Source: Diabrotica undecimpunctata
Lineage: Eukaryota; Arthropoda; Insecta; Coleoptera; Chrysomelidae
Direction: 5' to 3'
NCBI RefSeq assembly: GCF_040954645.1
Contig: NC_092806.1
Location: 136,671,697 to 136,735,696 of the forward strand
Length of the DNA: 64,000 bases
Position 1 is the first letter of the stretch, and each line of letters starts with the position of its first letter. The notes beneath the pieces were generated by a model. The model had not been told where the DNA came from, made no database searches, and was given only the letters and a program-made list of their open reading frames with translations. Below, piece after piece: positions 46,501-49,704 of this stretch. Made by a program: the position numbers and the translations under genes.

Positions 46501-47947
46501 AAGCAAGCTTCTTTTCCGTCTACCCCTAGAATATAGCACATATTCAGCTGAGCTCTACGCTTTATACCGTGTTTTTATTAAAACATATTTTTGAAACATC
46601 CTTTTGAAAAGTTACTAAAATACCAACTGCTCCAAGCTCATCAACATGGAAGAAGAGTTCAATTTTTGTGGGTACCCTCAAACGTGGGAATAACGGGAAA
46701 CGAAGAAGCTGACAGGGTTCCAGTAACTTAAAAGGTTATTTTAAAAATAAAGTAATTACTATTTTAATAGGAATAAGCCACACTTGTAGTTTAGAATAAG
46801 TTTATTGACGTTTCAATTCAATTTGAACTATTTCCGAAGTGGAAATTGAAACATCGATAAATTTATTTTAAACTACAATTGTGGCTTATTCCCATTAAAA
46901 TAGTAATTACTTTAAGGGAGAGCGCCCACCAAACTGGCGTGACATGTAACATAACAGTAGCATAGCACGAGCATGGCACTGGCGTGGAAGGTAGCGCACA
47001 CCAAAGTAGCATGACATTAAAAAGGCTAGCTAAATTCAAAATATCGCCTTCTGAGGATGAAATTATGCTAACGCTTTTAAACGTCAACAATATGAACAAT
47101 TGGGTACACCCTTATTGGAAAGAGATGCAAGGGCATAGTAGATTTAATGTATTTAAAGAATTAAAAAATTCCGGACTTGTGTTGTCATAGATACCCGGAA
47201 ATGTCTCAATTTATGAAACAAAACGAATATTAAATTCTGAACTGTCTTCCATATTTACATTTTTTAACAAACACACATGCAAAATGCAAATAGCACGTGG
47301 TAAAAAGTAGAACAAGCTCTATTTTTAACGACGTGGCGTAGCAAGCTGCATGACGCCACTGTAACTGTCATTTTGGAGTGCGCTGAATCATTCGTTTGCA
47401 TTGGTTACATTTTAAGTAACATGCTAGACGCTAAATGGGTGGCCTCAAACTAATTCTAAGCTGAATAAAAGAAAAAATAATGTTTCTCAGTGCATTCCAT
47501 CGTCGCTTAACAGCCTAACTTGCCTGTATCTGACAGATATATAACTCTAAATGTGCCTCGAGGATGATTTTACTCATAGGACAAAATCCTTTAAATGAAC
47601 GGTATATGCTCATCGTTAAGTTCATTGATTTCATTGTTTCTTTGAATTCTCCAAATACTTTTGAATGTTCTTGTATCAGAATACTGTCAGTATTCCTTCT
47701 TCAAAATGTTCTGAGTTTTTATCTTTTTTGTCCTTAATCAGGTTTTGCATCCATAGATCACTACAGGTCTAATTTAGTGTTCTGTAAATTATTGTTTTAG
47801 TTTGTATGTGTAATAGTTTGGATACCATAATAAAATAAATCTTGTTGATTCCTATTTTCTAATTATTCTTTTTTTGTTCCAGGTTTACTCGACATTATAA
47901 CCACGCCGGATAGGTATTTAAGTGACCTGCTGAATGGATTACCTTAA
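2235..47947 (+). CDS. UBR4: E3 ubiquitin-protein ligase UBR4 (purity of essence orthologue), C-terminal 3069 residues, 26 exons
   Basis: UBR4 is a roughly 5000-residue scaffold-type E3 ligase of the N-degron and protein quality-control pathways. Drosophila poe acts in the nervous system and male germ line. The spliced frame joins 26 exons (2235..2703, 4430..4782, 4835..5142, 5202..5623, 6027..6676, 6762..7039, 7121..7364, 10168..10342, 10408..10856, 11128..11346, 15106..16727, 18114..18301, 19444..19608, 21121..21335, 21636..21809, 22692..23310, 29196..29575, 29633..29812, 33792..34016, 36342..36562, 36795..37336, 40121..40364, 43962..44282, 44381..44705, 45795..45951, 47883..47947). It totals 9210 nt with no stop before 47945. 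Recognisable blocks in order, by window residue: end of the beta-propeller region (1-156), a UIM-like motif (about 720-734), a Cys-rich zinc cluster (1543-1592), long armadillo-like helical stretches, the hemiRING (about 2723-2776) and the conserved C-terminus. The UBR box and N-terminus are upstream. The reading frame is intact, so the gene looks functional. Confidence 0.97.
2848..3017 (-). mobile_element. 5'-truncated LINE fragment with ATG-repeat tail
   Basis: Read on the - strand it encodes an open LINE C-terminus ([18 protein letters not shown], later [13 protein letters not shown]) that stops and runs into a TGATGATGATG tail. A 12-bp direct repeat with one mismatch flanks it: TTATATACATAT at 2836-2847 and TTATATGCATAT at 3018-3029. 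This marks a genuine target-primed insertion of only 170 bp. Confidence 0.85.
3030..3900. other. Intronic sequence, nothing identified
   Basis: A+T-rich intron sequence. A 70-codon frame on the - strand (3557-3769) matches nothing I know and has no supporting context. Confidence 0.5.
3901..4310 (-). mobile_element. LINE 3' end with long poly(A) tail
   Basis: The T run at 3901-3958 is the poly(A) tail of an element on the - strand. Upstream of it (on that strand) from about 4304 is a frame with [20 protein letters not shown] followed by a charged [10 protein letters not shown] stretch. This is the usual C-terminal arrangement of jockey-like LINE polymerases. A frameshift near 4080 breaks the frame. 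The copy is severely 5' truncated; no clear target-site duplication was found. The long tail implies a fairly recent insertion. Confidence 0.75.
4430..4782 (+). CDS. UBR4: UBR4 window exon 2
   Basis: Acceptor TTTCAAG, phase 1 in and phase 0 out; residues 157-274. It contains a Lys-rich linker ([12 protein letters not shown]) and the conserved block [19 protein letters not shown]. The donor GTTGGT is weak; reading through it would reach a stop within 12 nt, so the splice is required. Confidence 0.94.
4835..5142 (+). CDS. UBR4: UBR4 window exon 3
   Basis: Follows a 52-bp intron. Phase 0 in, phase 2 out; residues 275-376. It begins [20 protein letters not shown], a conserved UBR4 stretch, and ends in a low-complexity Ser/Gly/Gln segment. 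Donor GTAAGA. Confidence 0.95.
5202..5623 (+). CDS. UBR4: UBR4 window exon 4
   Basis: Follows a 59-bp intron. Phase 2 in, phase 1 out; residues 377-517. Helical repeat-like sequence ([37 protein letters not shown]). Donor GTGAGT. Confidence 0.95.
5624..6026. other. Intron 4 with a perfect hairpin
   Basis: A 403-bp intron. The only notable element is a perfect 14-bp inverted repeat with a 5-nt loop: ATGGCCCTTGGACC at 5824-5837 and its exact complement at 5843-5856. The rest is A+T-rich and unassigned. Confidence 0.7.
6027..6676 (+). CDS. UBR4: UBR4 window exon 5 (UIM-like motif)
   Basis: Phase 1 in, phase 0 out; residues 518-734. Alpha-helical repeat sequence, then a basic patch (KPKTKRRK), a Pro/Ser-rich linker, and finally [15 protein letters not shown]. 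That last stretch fits a ubiquitin-interacting motif: acidic run, then Ala and Ser at the key spacings. The UIM call is my inference. Donor GTTTGT. Confidence 0.94.
6762..7039 (+). CDS. UBR4: UBR4 window exon 6
   Basis: Follows an 85-bp intron. Phase 0 in, phase 2 out; residues 735-826. Low-complexity, Gln- then Ser/Gly/Glu/Ala-rich sequence, likely a disordered linker. It is in frame with the conserved exons on both sides. Confidence 0.92.
7121..7364 (+). CDS. UBR4: UBR4 window exon 7
   Basis: Follows an 81-bp intron. Phase 2 in, phase 0 out; residues 827-908. It ends [29 protein letters not shown], part of the conserved helical region. Donor GTAAGT. Confidence 0.94.
7529..7590. repeat. (TA)n microsatellite
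   Basis: 62 nt of TA dinucleotide in intron 7, just 5' of a LINE 3' tail. Confidence 0.95.
7600..7738 (+). mobile_element. LINE 3'-terminal fragment with ATG-rich tail
   Basis: A short + strand relic with a garbled DRQTW.GRTE-type LINE C-terminus spread over two frames, then TTGATGATGGATGATGAT. The ending is of the same type as at 2848 and 57019. Boundaries are approximate. Confidence 0.55.
7739..8241. other. Intron 7 sequence, unassigned
   Basis: No coding signal beyond short chance frames. It includes the target in which the LINE at 8254 inserted; the target continues after 9093. Confidence 0.5.
8254..9081 (-). mobile_element. 5'-truncated LINE, family with GAAGA tail (copy 1)
   Basis: On the - strand one open frame runs from the RT catalytic motif ([14 protein letters not shown], about 9040) through the thumb and connector ([34 protein letters not shown]). 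Translation continues, with a stop near 8451, to [14 protein letters not shown] and a 3' end of CACTTAAAAGAA. A 12-bp duplication, ATCTCTCCCGTC, lies at 8242-8253 and 9082-9093, fixing both ends. The truncation point is inside the RT palm. The RT resembles RTE/BovB-like elements; the clade is uncertain. Confidence 0.92.
9094..9449. other. Intron 7 sequence, unassigned
   Basis: Nothing identified. It is the continuation of the LINE target and lies before the Ty3/gypsy relic. Confidence 0.5.
9450..9915 (+). pseudogene. Ty3/gypsy pol C-terminal relic
   Basis: Degenerate + strand sequence resembling the end of a Ty3/gypsy-type polyprotein. It has an integrase-side stretch ([20 protein letters not shown]), then an SH3-like end ([18 protein letters not shown]), then a variable acidic tail and a stop near 9913. 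Frameshifts and stops lie around 9560-9640. No LTR was recognised nearby. Confidence 0.65.
10168..10342 (+). CDS. UBR4: UBR4 window exon 8
   Basis: Acceptor TTTTTAG, phase 0 in and phase 1 out; residues 909-966. [17 protein letters not shown] and LILLRLL match the conserved helical region. Donor GTAAGT. Confidence 0.95.
10408..10856 (+). CDS. UBR4: UBR4 window exon 9
   Basis: Follows a 65-bp intron with a T-rich acceptor tract. Phase 1 in, phase 0 out; residues 967-1116. It contains [15 protein letters not shown] and [14 protein letters not shown], conserved in UBR4. Donor GTAAGT. Confidence 0.95.
11128..11346 (+). CDS. UBR4: UBR4 window exon 10
   Basis: 73 codons, phase 0 on both sides; residues 1117-1189. 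[20 protein letters not shown] through [13 protein letters not shown] matches the conserved region. Acceptor CTATAG, donor GTAAAT. Confidence 0.95.
11347..12131. other. Intron 10, 5' part, unassigned
   Basis: A+T-rich; no gene or repeat recognised. Confidence 0.5.
12604..12623. repeat. Short telomere-like (AACCT)4 run
   Basis: Four copies of AACCT, the complement of the insect telomere unit TTAGG. It sits beside short palindromic TACAACC/GGTTGTA sequence. Too short to be more than a chance or MITE-end motif. Confidence 0.6.
12745..13284 (-). pseudogene. Relic of a Cys-rich transposon-type protein
   Basis: Read on the - strand, a Ser/Lys-rich start leads into [19 protein letters not shown], then two in-frame stops around [13 protein letters not shown], then an open 93-codon frame ([32 protein letters not shown]). 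The order Cys cluster, 'DDQNRYL', then 'GNRPHKI' recalls an N-terminal region found in many insect transposon-encoded proteins. I cannot name the superfamily. The downstream catalytic part was not found. Confidence 0.5.
13290..15105. other. Intron 10, 3' part, unassigned
   Basis: 1.8 kb, A+T-rich, with no convincing frame or inverted repeat. It ends in the acceptor TATTTTCAG used by exon 11. Confidence 0.5.
15106..16727 (+). CDS. UBR4: UBR4 window exon 11 (zinc cluster exon)
   Basis: The largest exon, 1622 nt, phase 0 in and phase 2 out; residues 1190-1729. It has a helical block ([16 protein letters not shown]), then [34 protein letters not shown], and a conserved jelly-roll-like stretch ([20 protein letters not shown] to [13 protein letters not shown]). 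A zinc-binding cluster follows at residues 1543-1592, opening [20 protein letters not shown] and ending [14 protein letters not shown]. Near the end is an Ala/Gly run. The cluster's cysteine spacing is intact. Donor GTGAGA. Confidence 0.97.
16728..17224. other. Intron 11, 5' part, unassigned
   Basis: No gene or recognised repeat. Confidence 0.45.
17225..17446 (-). pseudogene. mariner-like transposase C-terminal fragment
   Basis: On the - strand, [19 protein letters not shown] corresponds to the mariner stretch that carries the last catalytic Asp (consensus LAPSDYHLF..LK.HL.G). The preceding [19 protein letters not shown] fits the segment just before it. Only this part survives; no ends were found. 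Confidence 0.7.
17447..18113. other. Intron 11, 3' part, unassigned
   Basis: Possibly further mariner debris, but no supported similarity. It ends with the exon 12 acceptor TTTACAG. Confidence 0.45.
18114..18301 (+). CDS. UBR4: UBR4 window exon 12
   Basis: Phase 2 in, phase 1 out; residues 1730-1792. [20 protein letters not shown] with its Cys/His residues is conserved in UBR4. Donor GTAAGT. Confidence 0.95.
18480..19115 (-). pseudogene. LINE reverse transcriptase C-terminal relic
   Basis: A - strand frame that can be followed from [18 protein letters not shown] (about 19060) through [40 protein letters not shown] and RYFGHITRR to IATIRQIP near 18519. The order is the usual LINE thumb/connector and C-terminus. 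The RT palm is missing. No target duplication was found. Confidence 0.8.
19116..19443. other. Intron 12 remainder, unassigned
   Basis: A+T-rich; ends in TTTTTTAG before exon 13. Confidence 0.5.
19444..19608 (+). CDS. UBR4: UBR4 window exon 13
   Basis: Phase 1 in and out; residues 1793-1847. [20 protein letters not shown] matches the conserved UBR4 EEVRQL block. Donor GTATTT is unusual but keeps frame. Confidence 0.93.
20030..20115 (-). pseudogene. LINE 3'-end fragment
   Basis: On the - strand, [20 protein letters not shown] and a stop, which is a typical LINE C-terminal tail. Very short. Confidence 0.5.
20116..20550 (+). pseudogene. LINE C-terminal relic
   Basis: A + strand LINE C-terminus split over frames: [30 protein letters not shown], then a GRWTQK / [18 protein letters not shown] block and [11 protein letters not shown] near the end. 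Several stops and frameshifts. It lies between the arms of the long-TIR element and points opposite to the fragment just before it. Confidence 0.75.
21121..21335 (+). CDS. UBR4: UBR4 window exon 14
   Basis: Phase 1 in, phase 0 out; residues 1848-1919. [20 protein letters not shown] and [13 protein letters not shown] are conserved. Donor GTAATT. Confidence 0.95.
21336..21635. other. Intron 14, nothing identified
   Basis: A 300-bp A+T-rich intron with no recognised element. Confidence 0.6.
21636..21809 (+). CDS. UBR4: UBR4 window exon 15
   Basis: 58 codons, phase 0 on both sides; residues 1920-1977. Less conserved linker with a FNGWKSRFP block, as in UBR4. Donor GTGAGT. Open frame past the donor is chance. 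Confidence 0.93.
21917..22309. mobile_element. TTAA-flanked fold-back element (393 bp)
   Basis: Near-perfect inverted arms of about 145 bases (21917-22060 and 22165-22309) around a roughly 100-base loop. Left end GAGCGTCGGCGCAAAA, right end the complement with one change. TTAA stands directly outside both ends (21913-21916 and 22310-22313). A TTAA duplication is the piggyBac signature, although piggyBac ends usually begin CCY. It begins 107 bases after the exon 15 donor. Confidence 0.85.
22420..22494. repeat. Imperfect hairpin
   Basis: TATGTGTGGAGTGATATGTC at 22420 is mirrored by a right arm ending at 22494, with a 16-nt loop between the GGTAC/GTACC cores. It is a second fold-back structure in the same intron. 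Confidence 0.75.
22692..23310 (+). CDS. UBR4: UBR4 window exon 16
   Basis: Phase 0 in, phase 1 out; residues 1978-2183. [46 protein letters not shown], and [20 protein letters not shown] to LEEMTTG form one of the best conserved UBR4 regions. Donor GTAACA. Confidence 0.97.
23531..24185 (-). mobile_element. Probable 3' region of the R1-like LINE
   Basis: Non-coding on both strands. It directly follows the stop of the LINE frame to its right on the - strand, is more G+C-rich than the intron around it, and contains a G run at about 23687-23699. I infer it is that element's 3' UTR. Confidence 0.45.
24186..25155 (-). pseudogene. R1-group LINE polymerase with internal deletion
   Basis: On the - strand: [49 protein letters not shown] (first catalytic Asp), [14 protein letters not shown], and [17 protein letters not shown] (catalytic DD). 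Then the thumb is missing. The frame jumps through a Gly/Val-rich joint to a C-terminal zinc-knuckle block ([17 protein letters not shown]) and a stop at 24186. The frame is open for more than 300 codons despite the loss. The 5' end is cut at about 25155. Confidence 0.85.
25400..25744 (-). pseudogene. LINE C-terminal zinc-knuckle fragment (I/jockey type)
   Basis: On the - strand, [19 protein letters not shown] followed by DCHYF gives a C-x2-C-x7-8-C motif near the end of many I/jockey-type LINE polymerases. The canonical His is not in place (VKRD where VKH is usual). Only the tail remains. Confidence 0.65.
25745..26070 (-). pseudogene. LINE C-terminal relic
   Basis: On the - strand, [18 protein letters not shown]..., [35 protein letters not shown], then a stop near 25741 followed by a short TA-rich run (25709-25720). 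It abuts the zinc-knuckle fragment, so the two are independent insertions. Confidence 0.8.
26071..26503. other. Intron 16 sequence, unassigned
   Basis: No feature recognised between the LINE debris and the Tigger relic. Confidence 0.45.
26506..28640 (-). mobile_element. pogo/Tigger-type DNA transposon (2135 bp)
   Basis: Ends CAGTCCTCTCTCTCTATAAC (left) and, inverted, CAGTAGTCTCTCTTTATAAC (right). Both carry repeated CGTTATA motifs, and TA stands outside each end (26504-26505, 28641-28642). TA duplication plus CAGT ends is typical of the pogo/Tigger branch of Tc1/mariner. The dead transposase lies inside on the - strand. It sits in the 5.9 kb intron before exon 17. Confidence 0.93.
26837..28225 (-). 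pseudogene. Tigger-like transposase, broken
   Basis: Read on the - strand. The N-terminal CENP-B-like helix-turn-helix ([20 protein letters not shown] near 28210) is followed by a badly broken middle. Then comes the DDE domain end with [12 protein letters not shown] (catalytic Asp) and [15 protein letters not shown] near 27300-27420, and an acidic C-terminus stopping near 26837. Numerous stops and shifts. Confidence 0.88.
28643..29195. other. Intron 16, 3' end, with a B-box-like motif
   Basis: Mostly unassigned. GTGGGTTCAATCCACCACC near 28962 looks like a tRNA T-arm/B box, perhaps a SINE scrap, but no A box is evident. It ends in TTATTACAG before exon 17. Confidence 0.45.
29196..29575 (+). 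CDS. UBR4: UBR4 window exon 17
   Basis: Phase 1 in, phase 0 out; residues 2184-2310. [32 protein letters not shown] and [17 protein letters not shown] are near-invariant in UBR4. Donor GTAACA. Confidence 0.97.
29633..29812 (+). CDS. UBR4: UBR4 window exon 18
   Basis: Follows a 57-bp intron; 60 codons, phase 0 on both sides; residues 2311-2370. [20 protein letters not shown] is conserved. Donor GTATGG. Confidence 0.96.
29813..30290. other. Intron 18, 5' part, unassigned
   Basis: No recognised element. A short GT-rich stretch near 30065-30100. Confidence 0.5.
30290..30537 (+). repeat. 121-bp tandem repeat, first two copies
   Basis: CACATTTATCTGATACGAA recurs at 30315 and 30436, each followed by AACCGCCCAAATTAA and then CACTGCCA. 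The period is 121 bases. A third, diverged copy lies at about 33500-33600, on the far side of the transposon that follows. Confidence 0.8.
31260..32373 (+). pseudogene. DDE transposase (IS630/Tc1-like), frameshifted
   Basis: An open 119-codon N-terminal part (31356-31715) with [20 protein letters not shown] and ending CYLDETWI, which carries the first catalytic Asp. The middle is scrambled by frameshifts and stops. The C-terminal part (about 32040-32373) has [20 protein letters not shown], with the last acidic residue, and an Asp/Ser-rich tail. It would belong to the DDE_3-type transposases. Confidence 0.85.
32770..33180 (+). repeat. About 147-bp tandem repeat, three copies
   Basis: Each copy runs TTCTGTATTTTTAG, AATAAGCCACAA, GACGTTTCGATCT, AGAGACCGTTTTCAA. 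Copies begin near 32770, 32917 and 33065, the last truncated. A partial inverted copy follows at 33262-33345. A cousin palindrome lies at 46744-46914. Confidence 0.85.
33471..33791. other. Intron 18, 3' end, with third copy of the 121-bp repeat
   Basis: Contains the diverged third copy (CACTCTTTTTGTATATTT onward, AACCGCCCAAGTTAA), then unassigned sequence and the acceptor TTTTTCAG. Confidence 0.65.
33792..34016 (+). CDS. UBR4: UBR4 window exon 19
   Basis: 75 codons, phase 0 on both sides; residues 2371-2445. [19 protein letters not shown] matches the UBR4 helical region. Donor GTAAGT. Confidence 0.95.
34085..34160 (+). ncRNA. tRNA-like SINE head
   Basis: TAGCCCAGCGG at 34094-34104 fits the Pol III A box exactly. 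GGTATTCGAGAG at about 34132-34143 is a B box with one inserted base, 38 nt downstream. The part between resembles a tRNA body (ACGGCCTTCTAAACC). There is no acceptor-stem match, so it is a tRNA-derived SINE start, not a tRNA. The 3' limit is unknown. Confidence 0.6.
34161..34468. other. Intron 19 sequence, possibly SINE body
   Basis: No further recognisable feature. It may be the body of the SINE that starts at 34085. Confidence 0.4.
34469..35934. mobile_element. Long-TIR DNA element (about 1466 bp)
   Basis: The left arm (34469 to about 34770) and right arm (about 35620-35934) are inverted copies of each other for roughly 300 bases. Shared landmarks are GGACTACC, TGACGTC, CAATGGGCGG, CTGTTTTACGTGTATTTCT, TGAATTTGTGAAGTAAGA and TTTCAAGGTATTTTGTT. 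Outer ends read AATGG and CCATT. The centre (about 850 bases) has no transposase. No clear target duplication was seen. Superfamily unknown. Confidence 0.8.
35935..36341. other. Intron 19, 3' end, unassigned
   Basis: Nothing recognised; ends in TATTTTTCAG before exon 20. Confidence 0.5.
36342..36562 (+). CDS. UBR4: UBR4 window exon 20
   Basis: Phase 0 in, phase 2 out; residues 2446-2518. [17 protein letters not shown] to [14 protein letters not shown] matches UBR4. Donor GTAAGC. Confidence 0.95.
36795..37336 (+). CDS. UBR4: UBR4 window exon 21
   Basis: Phase 2 in, phase 1 out; residues 2519-2699. [39 protein letters not shown] and [19 protein letters not shown] are conserved; the last is a long charged helix leading to the catalytic module. 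Donor GTAATT. Confidence 0.97.
37444..39858 (-). mobile_element. Second pogo/Tigger-type transposon (2415 bp)
   Basis: Ends CAATGGTACCTCGACAT (left) and, inverted, CAGTAGTACCTCGATAT (right). This is the GTACCTCG signature of Tigger1-type elements. TA stands outside each end (37442-37443, 39859-39860). It differs in sequence from the Tigger relic at 26506 but has the same orientation, opposite to UBR4. It interrupts the intron just before the hemiRING exon. Confidence 0.93.
37779..39260 (-). pseudogene. Tigger1-like transposase, broken
   Basis: On the - strand: an N-terminal region with [20 protein letters not shown] (Tc5-type HTH, about 38950), [16 protein letters not shown] and FNCDEAEF (catalytic Asp). 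Then [34 protein letters not shown] (second Asp) and [14 protein letters not shown], and a long acidic C-terminus ending at 37779. Stops lie between the pieces (for example near 38415 and 38760). Confidence 0.9.
39861..40120. other. Intron 21, 3' end
   Basis: No repeat recognised. An open frame through 39860-40065 has no match I know. Ends in TACTTATCAG. Confidence 0.5.
40121..40364 (+). CDS. UBR4: UBR4 window exon 22 (hemiRING exon)
   Basis: Phase 1 in, phase 2 out; residues 2700-2780. [17 protein letters not shown] places cysteines at window residues 2723, 2724 and 2726. [11 protein letters not shown] supplies His 2767 and 2772, Cys 2775 and His 2776. In human UBR4 this is the hemiRING, an atypical single-zinc E2-binding module that works with UBE2A/UBE2B. 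All expected ligand-type residues are present, so the ligase should be catalytically competent. Donor GTAAGT. Confidence 0.97.
40365..41432. other. Intron 22, 5' part, unassigned
   Basis: No gene or element recognised. A G/T-rich stretch lies at 41190-41310. Confidence 0.45.
41433..42812 (-). pseudogene. jockey-group LINE polymerase relic
   Basis: On the - strand, in order: [64 protein letters not shown] (first catalytic Asp), then a [12 protein letters not shown] block, a YADDTALL catalytic motif near 42110, and a C-terminal jockey-like domain ([18 protein letters not shown]). Frames shift several times. The endonuclease half is missing. Confidence 0.85.
42850..43390 (-). pseudogene. LINE endonuclease (EEP) domain relic
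   Basis: On the - strand: [12 protein letters not shown] near the start, then [33 protein letters not shown] and [12 protein letters not shown], the apurinic-endonuclease-type order. Stops at about 43117 and elsewhere. It is a different LINE type from its jockey neighbour. Confidence 0.82.
43391..43961. other. Intron 22, 3' end, unassigned
   Basis: A+T-rich with no recognised element; ends GTTTTTAG. Confidence 0.5.
43962..44282 (+). CDS. UBR4: UBR4 window exon 23
   Basis: Phase 2 in and out; residues 2781-2887. [30 protein letters not shown] and [19 protein letters not shown] form the conserved helical (UZI-side) region that packs on the hemiRING. Donor GTAAGT. Confidence 0.97.
44381..44705 (+). 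CDS. UBR4: UBR4 window exon 24
   Basis: Follows a 98-bp intron. Phase 2 in, phase 0 out; residues 2888-2996. [18 protein letters not shown] and [20 protein letters not shown] are conserved. Donor GTAAGC. Confidence 0.96.
44706..45794. other. Intron 24, nothing identified
   Basis: 1.1 kb with no recognised element or convincing frame on either strand. Confidence 0.5.
45795..45951 (+). CDS. UBR4: UBR4 window exon 25
   Basis: Phase 0 in, phase 1 out; residues 2997-3048. [20 protein letters not shown] and FSEFCDVA are conserved in the UBR4 tail. Donor GTAAAT. Confidence 0.96.
45986..46735 (+). pseudogene. RNase H-bearing LINE relic (I/jockey type)
   Basis: On the + strand, [20 protein letters not shown] and [15 protein letters not shown] match the region after the RT in I/jockey-type elements. 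Near the end, [17 protein letters not shown] is the last RNase H motif (His replaced by Asn). Many stops and shifts. Confidence 0.75.
46744..46914. mobile_element. Palindromic MITE-like element (about 170 bp)
   Basis: TAAAGTAATTACTATTTTAA at the left is exactly mirrored at the right end. The arms continue with GGAATAAGCCACA, TTGTAGTTT and TTTATTGACGTTTCAATT and their complement, about 75 bases each. The AATAAGCCACA...GACGTTTC order is shared with the tandem repeat at 32770. Confidence 0.85.
46917..47391 (+). mobile_element. PIF/Harbinger-like non-autonomous element
   Basis: Left AGCGCCCACCAAA and right (inverted) AGCGCACTCCAAA suggest degenerate terminal repeats. Inside, on the + strand, [20 protein letters not shown] and YETKRILN resemble the N-terminal region of HARBI1-type transposases. 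The catalytic part is absent. Boundaries are approximate. Confidence 0.6.
47392..47882. other. Intron 25, 3' end, unassigned
   Basis: No recognised element; ends TTTGTTCCAG. Confidence 0.5.
47883..47947 (+). CDS. UBR4: UBR4 window exon 26 (terminal coding exon)
   Basis: Phase 1 in; residues 3049-3069 and the TAA stop at 47945-47947. The last residues, [12 protein letters not shown], align with the conserved UBR4 C-terminus. Only 65 nt of coding sequence, preceded by a 1.9 kb intron. Confidence 0.95.
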
Positions 47948-48033
47948 TGTGTATAAAATGTTTCCGAATTTTAAAATGTAAACAAAGGCTGTACACTGTT
48001 TTTACTAATCGCTTGCTGCTAGGTTGTAATCTA

Positions 48034-48039
48034 AATAAA
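48034..48039 (+). terminator. UBR4 poly(A) signal
   Basis: The first canonical AATAAA downstream of the stop, 87 bases after it, with T/G-rich sequence following at 48050-48065. This implies a short 3' UTR of roughly 110 nt. Confidence 0.75.
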
Positions 48040-48059
48040 TGTAGTATATATTTGCTTGT

Positions 48060-48433
48060 TGTTGGAGTTTTAGAAAAACTAAATTATTGTAATTACGGAT
48101 TTAATTATTATTTGAATTAAATTTTAATTTATACTGGACTTTTTTTAATATGGCATATCGCCAGATATACTTCCCGAACACTCGATATAATCGAAAAAAA
48201 AAAATCGGTTGCCTGTAAAGTCGGTTTTACGGGCGAAGATTTTACGTGACAACGTCTTTTTCTCGGTAGAATATTTATTGATATGAATATTATTAAATTG
48301 CACAATAGGAACAAGGAATTGAATGAAAATAAGAATTGCATTACCGATTTATTAGGTATTTTATATATTATTTATATTTTATATATTATATTTTTATATA
48401 TTATTTTATATATTATTTATTTTATATTATATT
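48060..48433. other. Downstream flank, A+T-rich
   Basis: No gene. TTTTACGTGACAACGTCTTT near 48237 recurs inverted near 49875. 48360-48430 is a run of TATAT/TTTATA low complexity. Confidence 0.55.
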
Positions 48434-48443
48434 ATTGATCTTA

Positions 48444-48867
48444 ATGGACACTGGAGTTGAATCCTGGACACTAACTGAAGCAACGGAGAAAAAACTTGAA
48501 GCCTTCGAGATGTGGCTATACAGGCGAATTCTAAGGATATCATGGACAGACAAGATAACCAACGAGACCGTATTACGAAGAGTGGGCAAAGAAAGAGAGG
48601 TGATGTATACCATTAAAAGGAGAAAGTTGGAATATCTCGGACATATAATGAGAAACAGCACTAAATACAGATTACTGAAGGTAATCCTACAGGGTAAAGT
48701 ATTCGGAAAGCGAGGAATTGGGAGAAGGAGAATATCATGGTTGAAGAACCTGAGGAAATGGTTCTCCACAACAACAACGAATCTATTTAAAGCATCAGTC
48801 AATAAAATAATTATAGCCAGAATGATTGCCAATATTCGGAACGAATAGGCACTGAAAGAAGAAGAAG
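48444..48867 (+). mobile_element. 5'-truncated LINE, family with GAAGA tail (copy 2)
   Basis: An open + strand LINE C-terminus: DTGVESWTLTEATEKKLEAF, YRRILRISWTDKITNETVL, LEYLGHIMRNS, SWLKNLRKWF, then a stop and a GAAAGAAGAAGA tail. The 10-bp duplication ATTGATCTTA lies at 48434-48443 and 48868-48877. Same family as 8254-9081 and 59943-61205. Insertion is about 390 bases beyond the UBR4 poly(A) signal. Confidence 0.92.
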
Positions 48868-48877
48868 ATTGATCTTA

Positions 48878-49704
48878 TTATTTTCTACAAAATTTATTTG
48901 AAAATTTTTTCGATATATCAATTAGTTGCGGAGATATCGATCATTGAAGTTATTGTTTGCTACCACTATTTTATATATTTATTTTTTTCAGTTATAAAAA
49001 ATTACTATTTCCAATTGTGTCTACCAAGTATGGTCACATGTATTTGCCTACATATTAAATAATAATAAGTACAGATAATGTTATGTGACGTTCACTTCTG
49101 ATTATATATATTTTAATATTTTTAATTTTAAAGAATCAATTTGAAAATCAAAACACTTATTCAGATCGAAGGTTCAAATTTTTGCTAAATAAATTTGAAA
49201 TTAATTAAAATTTGTAAATGTAAATGGTAAAGTTGAAAATTAAAACATTTACTAAAATTGGAATTTGAAATTCTTGCTAAACACAGTTAAATCCTAACTC
49301 CGCGCGTGGTGATTGGTCGGTTTAGTTCGTTTGTTTGGTCGCCCTGTTTTGACAGGTTATAAGTTATAATTTGTTATTTTAAATGTTTGACTAGCAATAC
49401 GCGCTGTTTCTTCTCAATCGACTGAATTACGATTGATTGCAGAGTGATTTAAACTAATAATTTACTTAACACTATCAACATTTGTCAATAGTATGACATA
49501 ACCTATAAACTCAGTTTCTCAACTTTTGTGTCAATCTAACAATTAATCAATCAATCATAGTTTACGATAATGAAATATTAGTGTACAATTATTTACCTTT
49601 ATTGTTGTAGTTGTTGTAAATGACGAATCTAAGCACTCCACATTTTCACTACAGACACAGCTGACGATACTTTCAACGATTTTCAACTTTAGCGATTCAA
49701 CGCG
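48878..49704. other. Intergenic, unassigned
   Basis: A+T-rich, then from about 49290 a mixed stretch with CCGCGCGTGGTGATTGGTCG that may belong to an unidentified transposon end. No frame. Confidence 0.45.

Noticed and set aside
48336..48848. A 170-codon frame just after UBR4 as a separate host gene
   Set aside because: Its protein is a LINE C-terminus bounded by a 10-bp target duplication; the N-terminal 30 codons are A+T low complexity.
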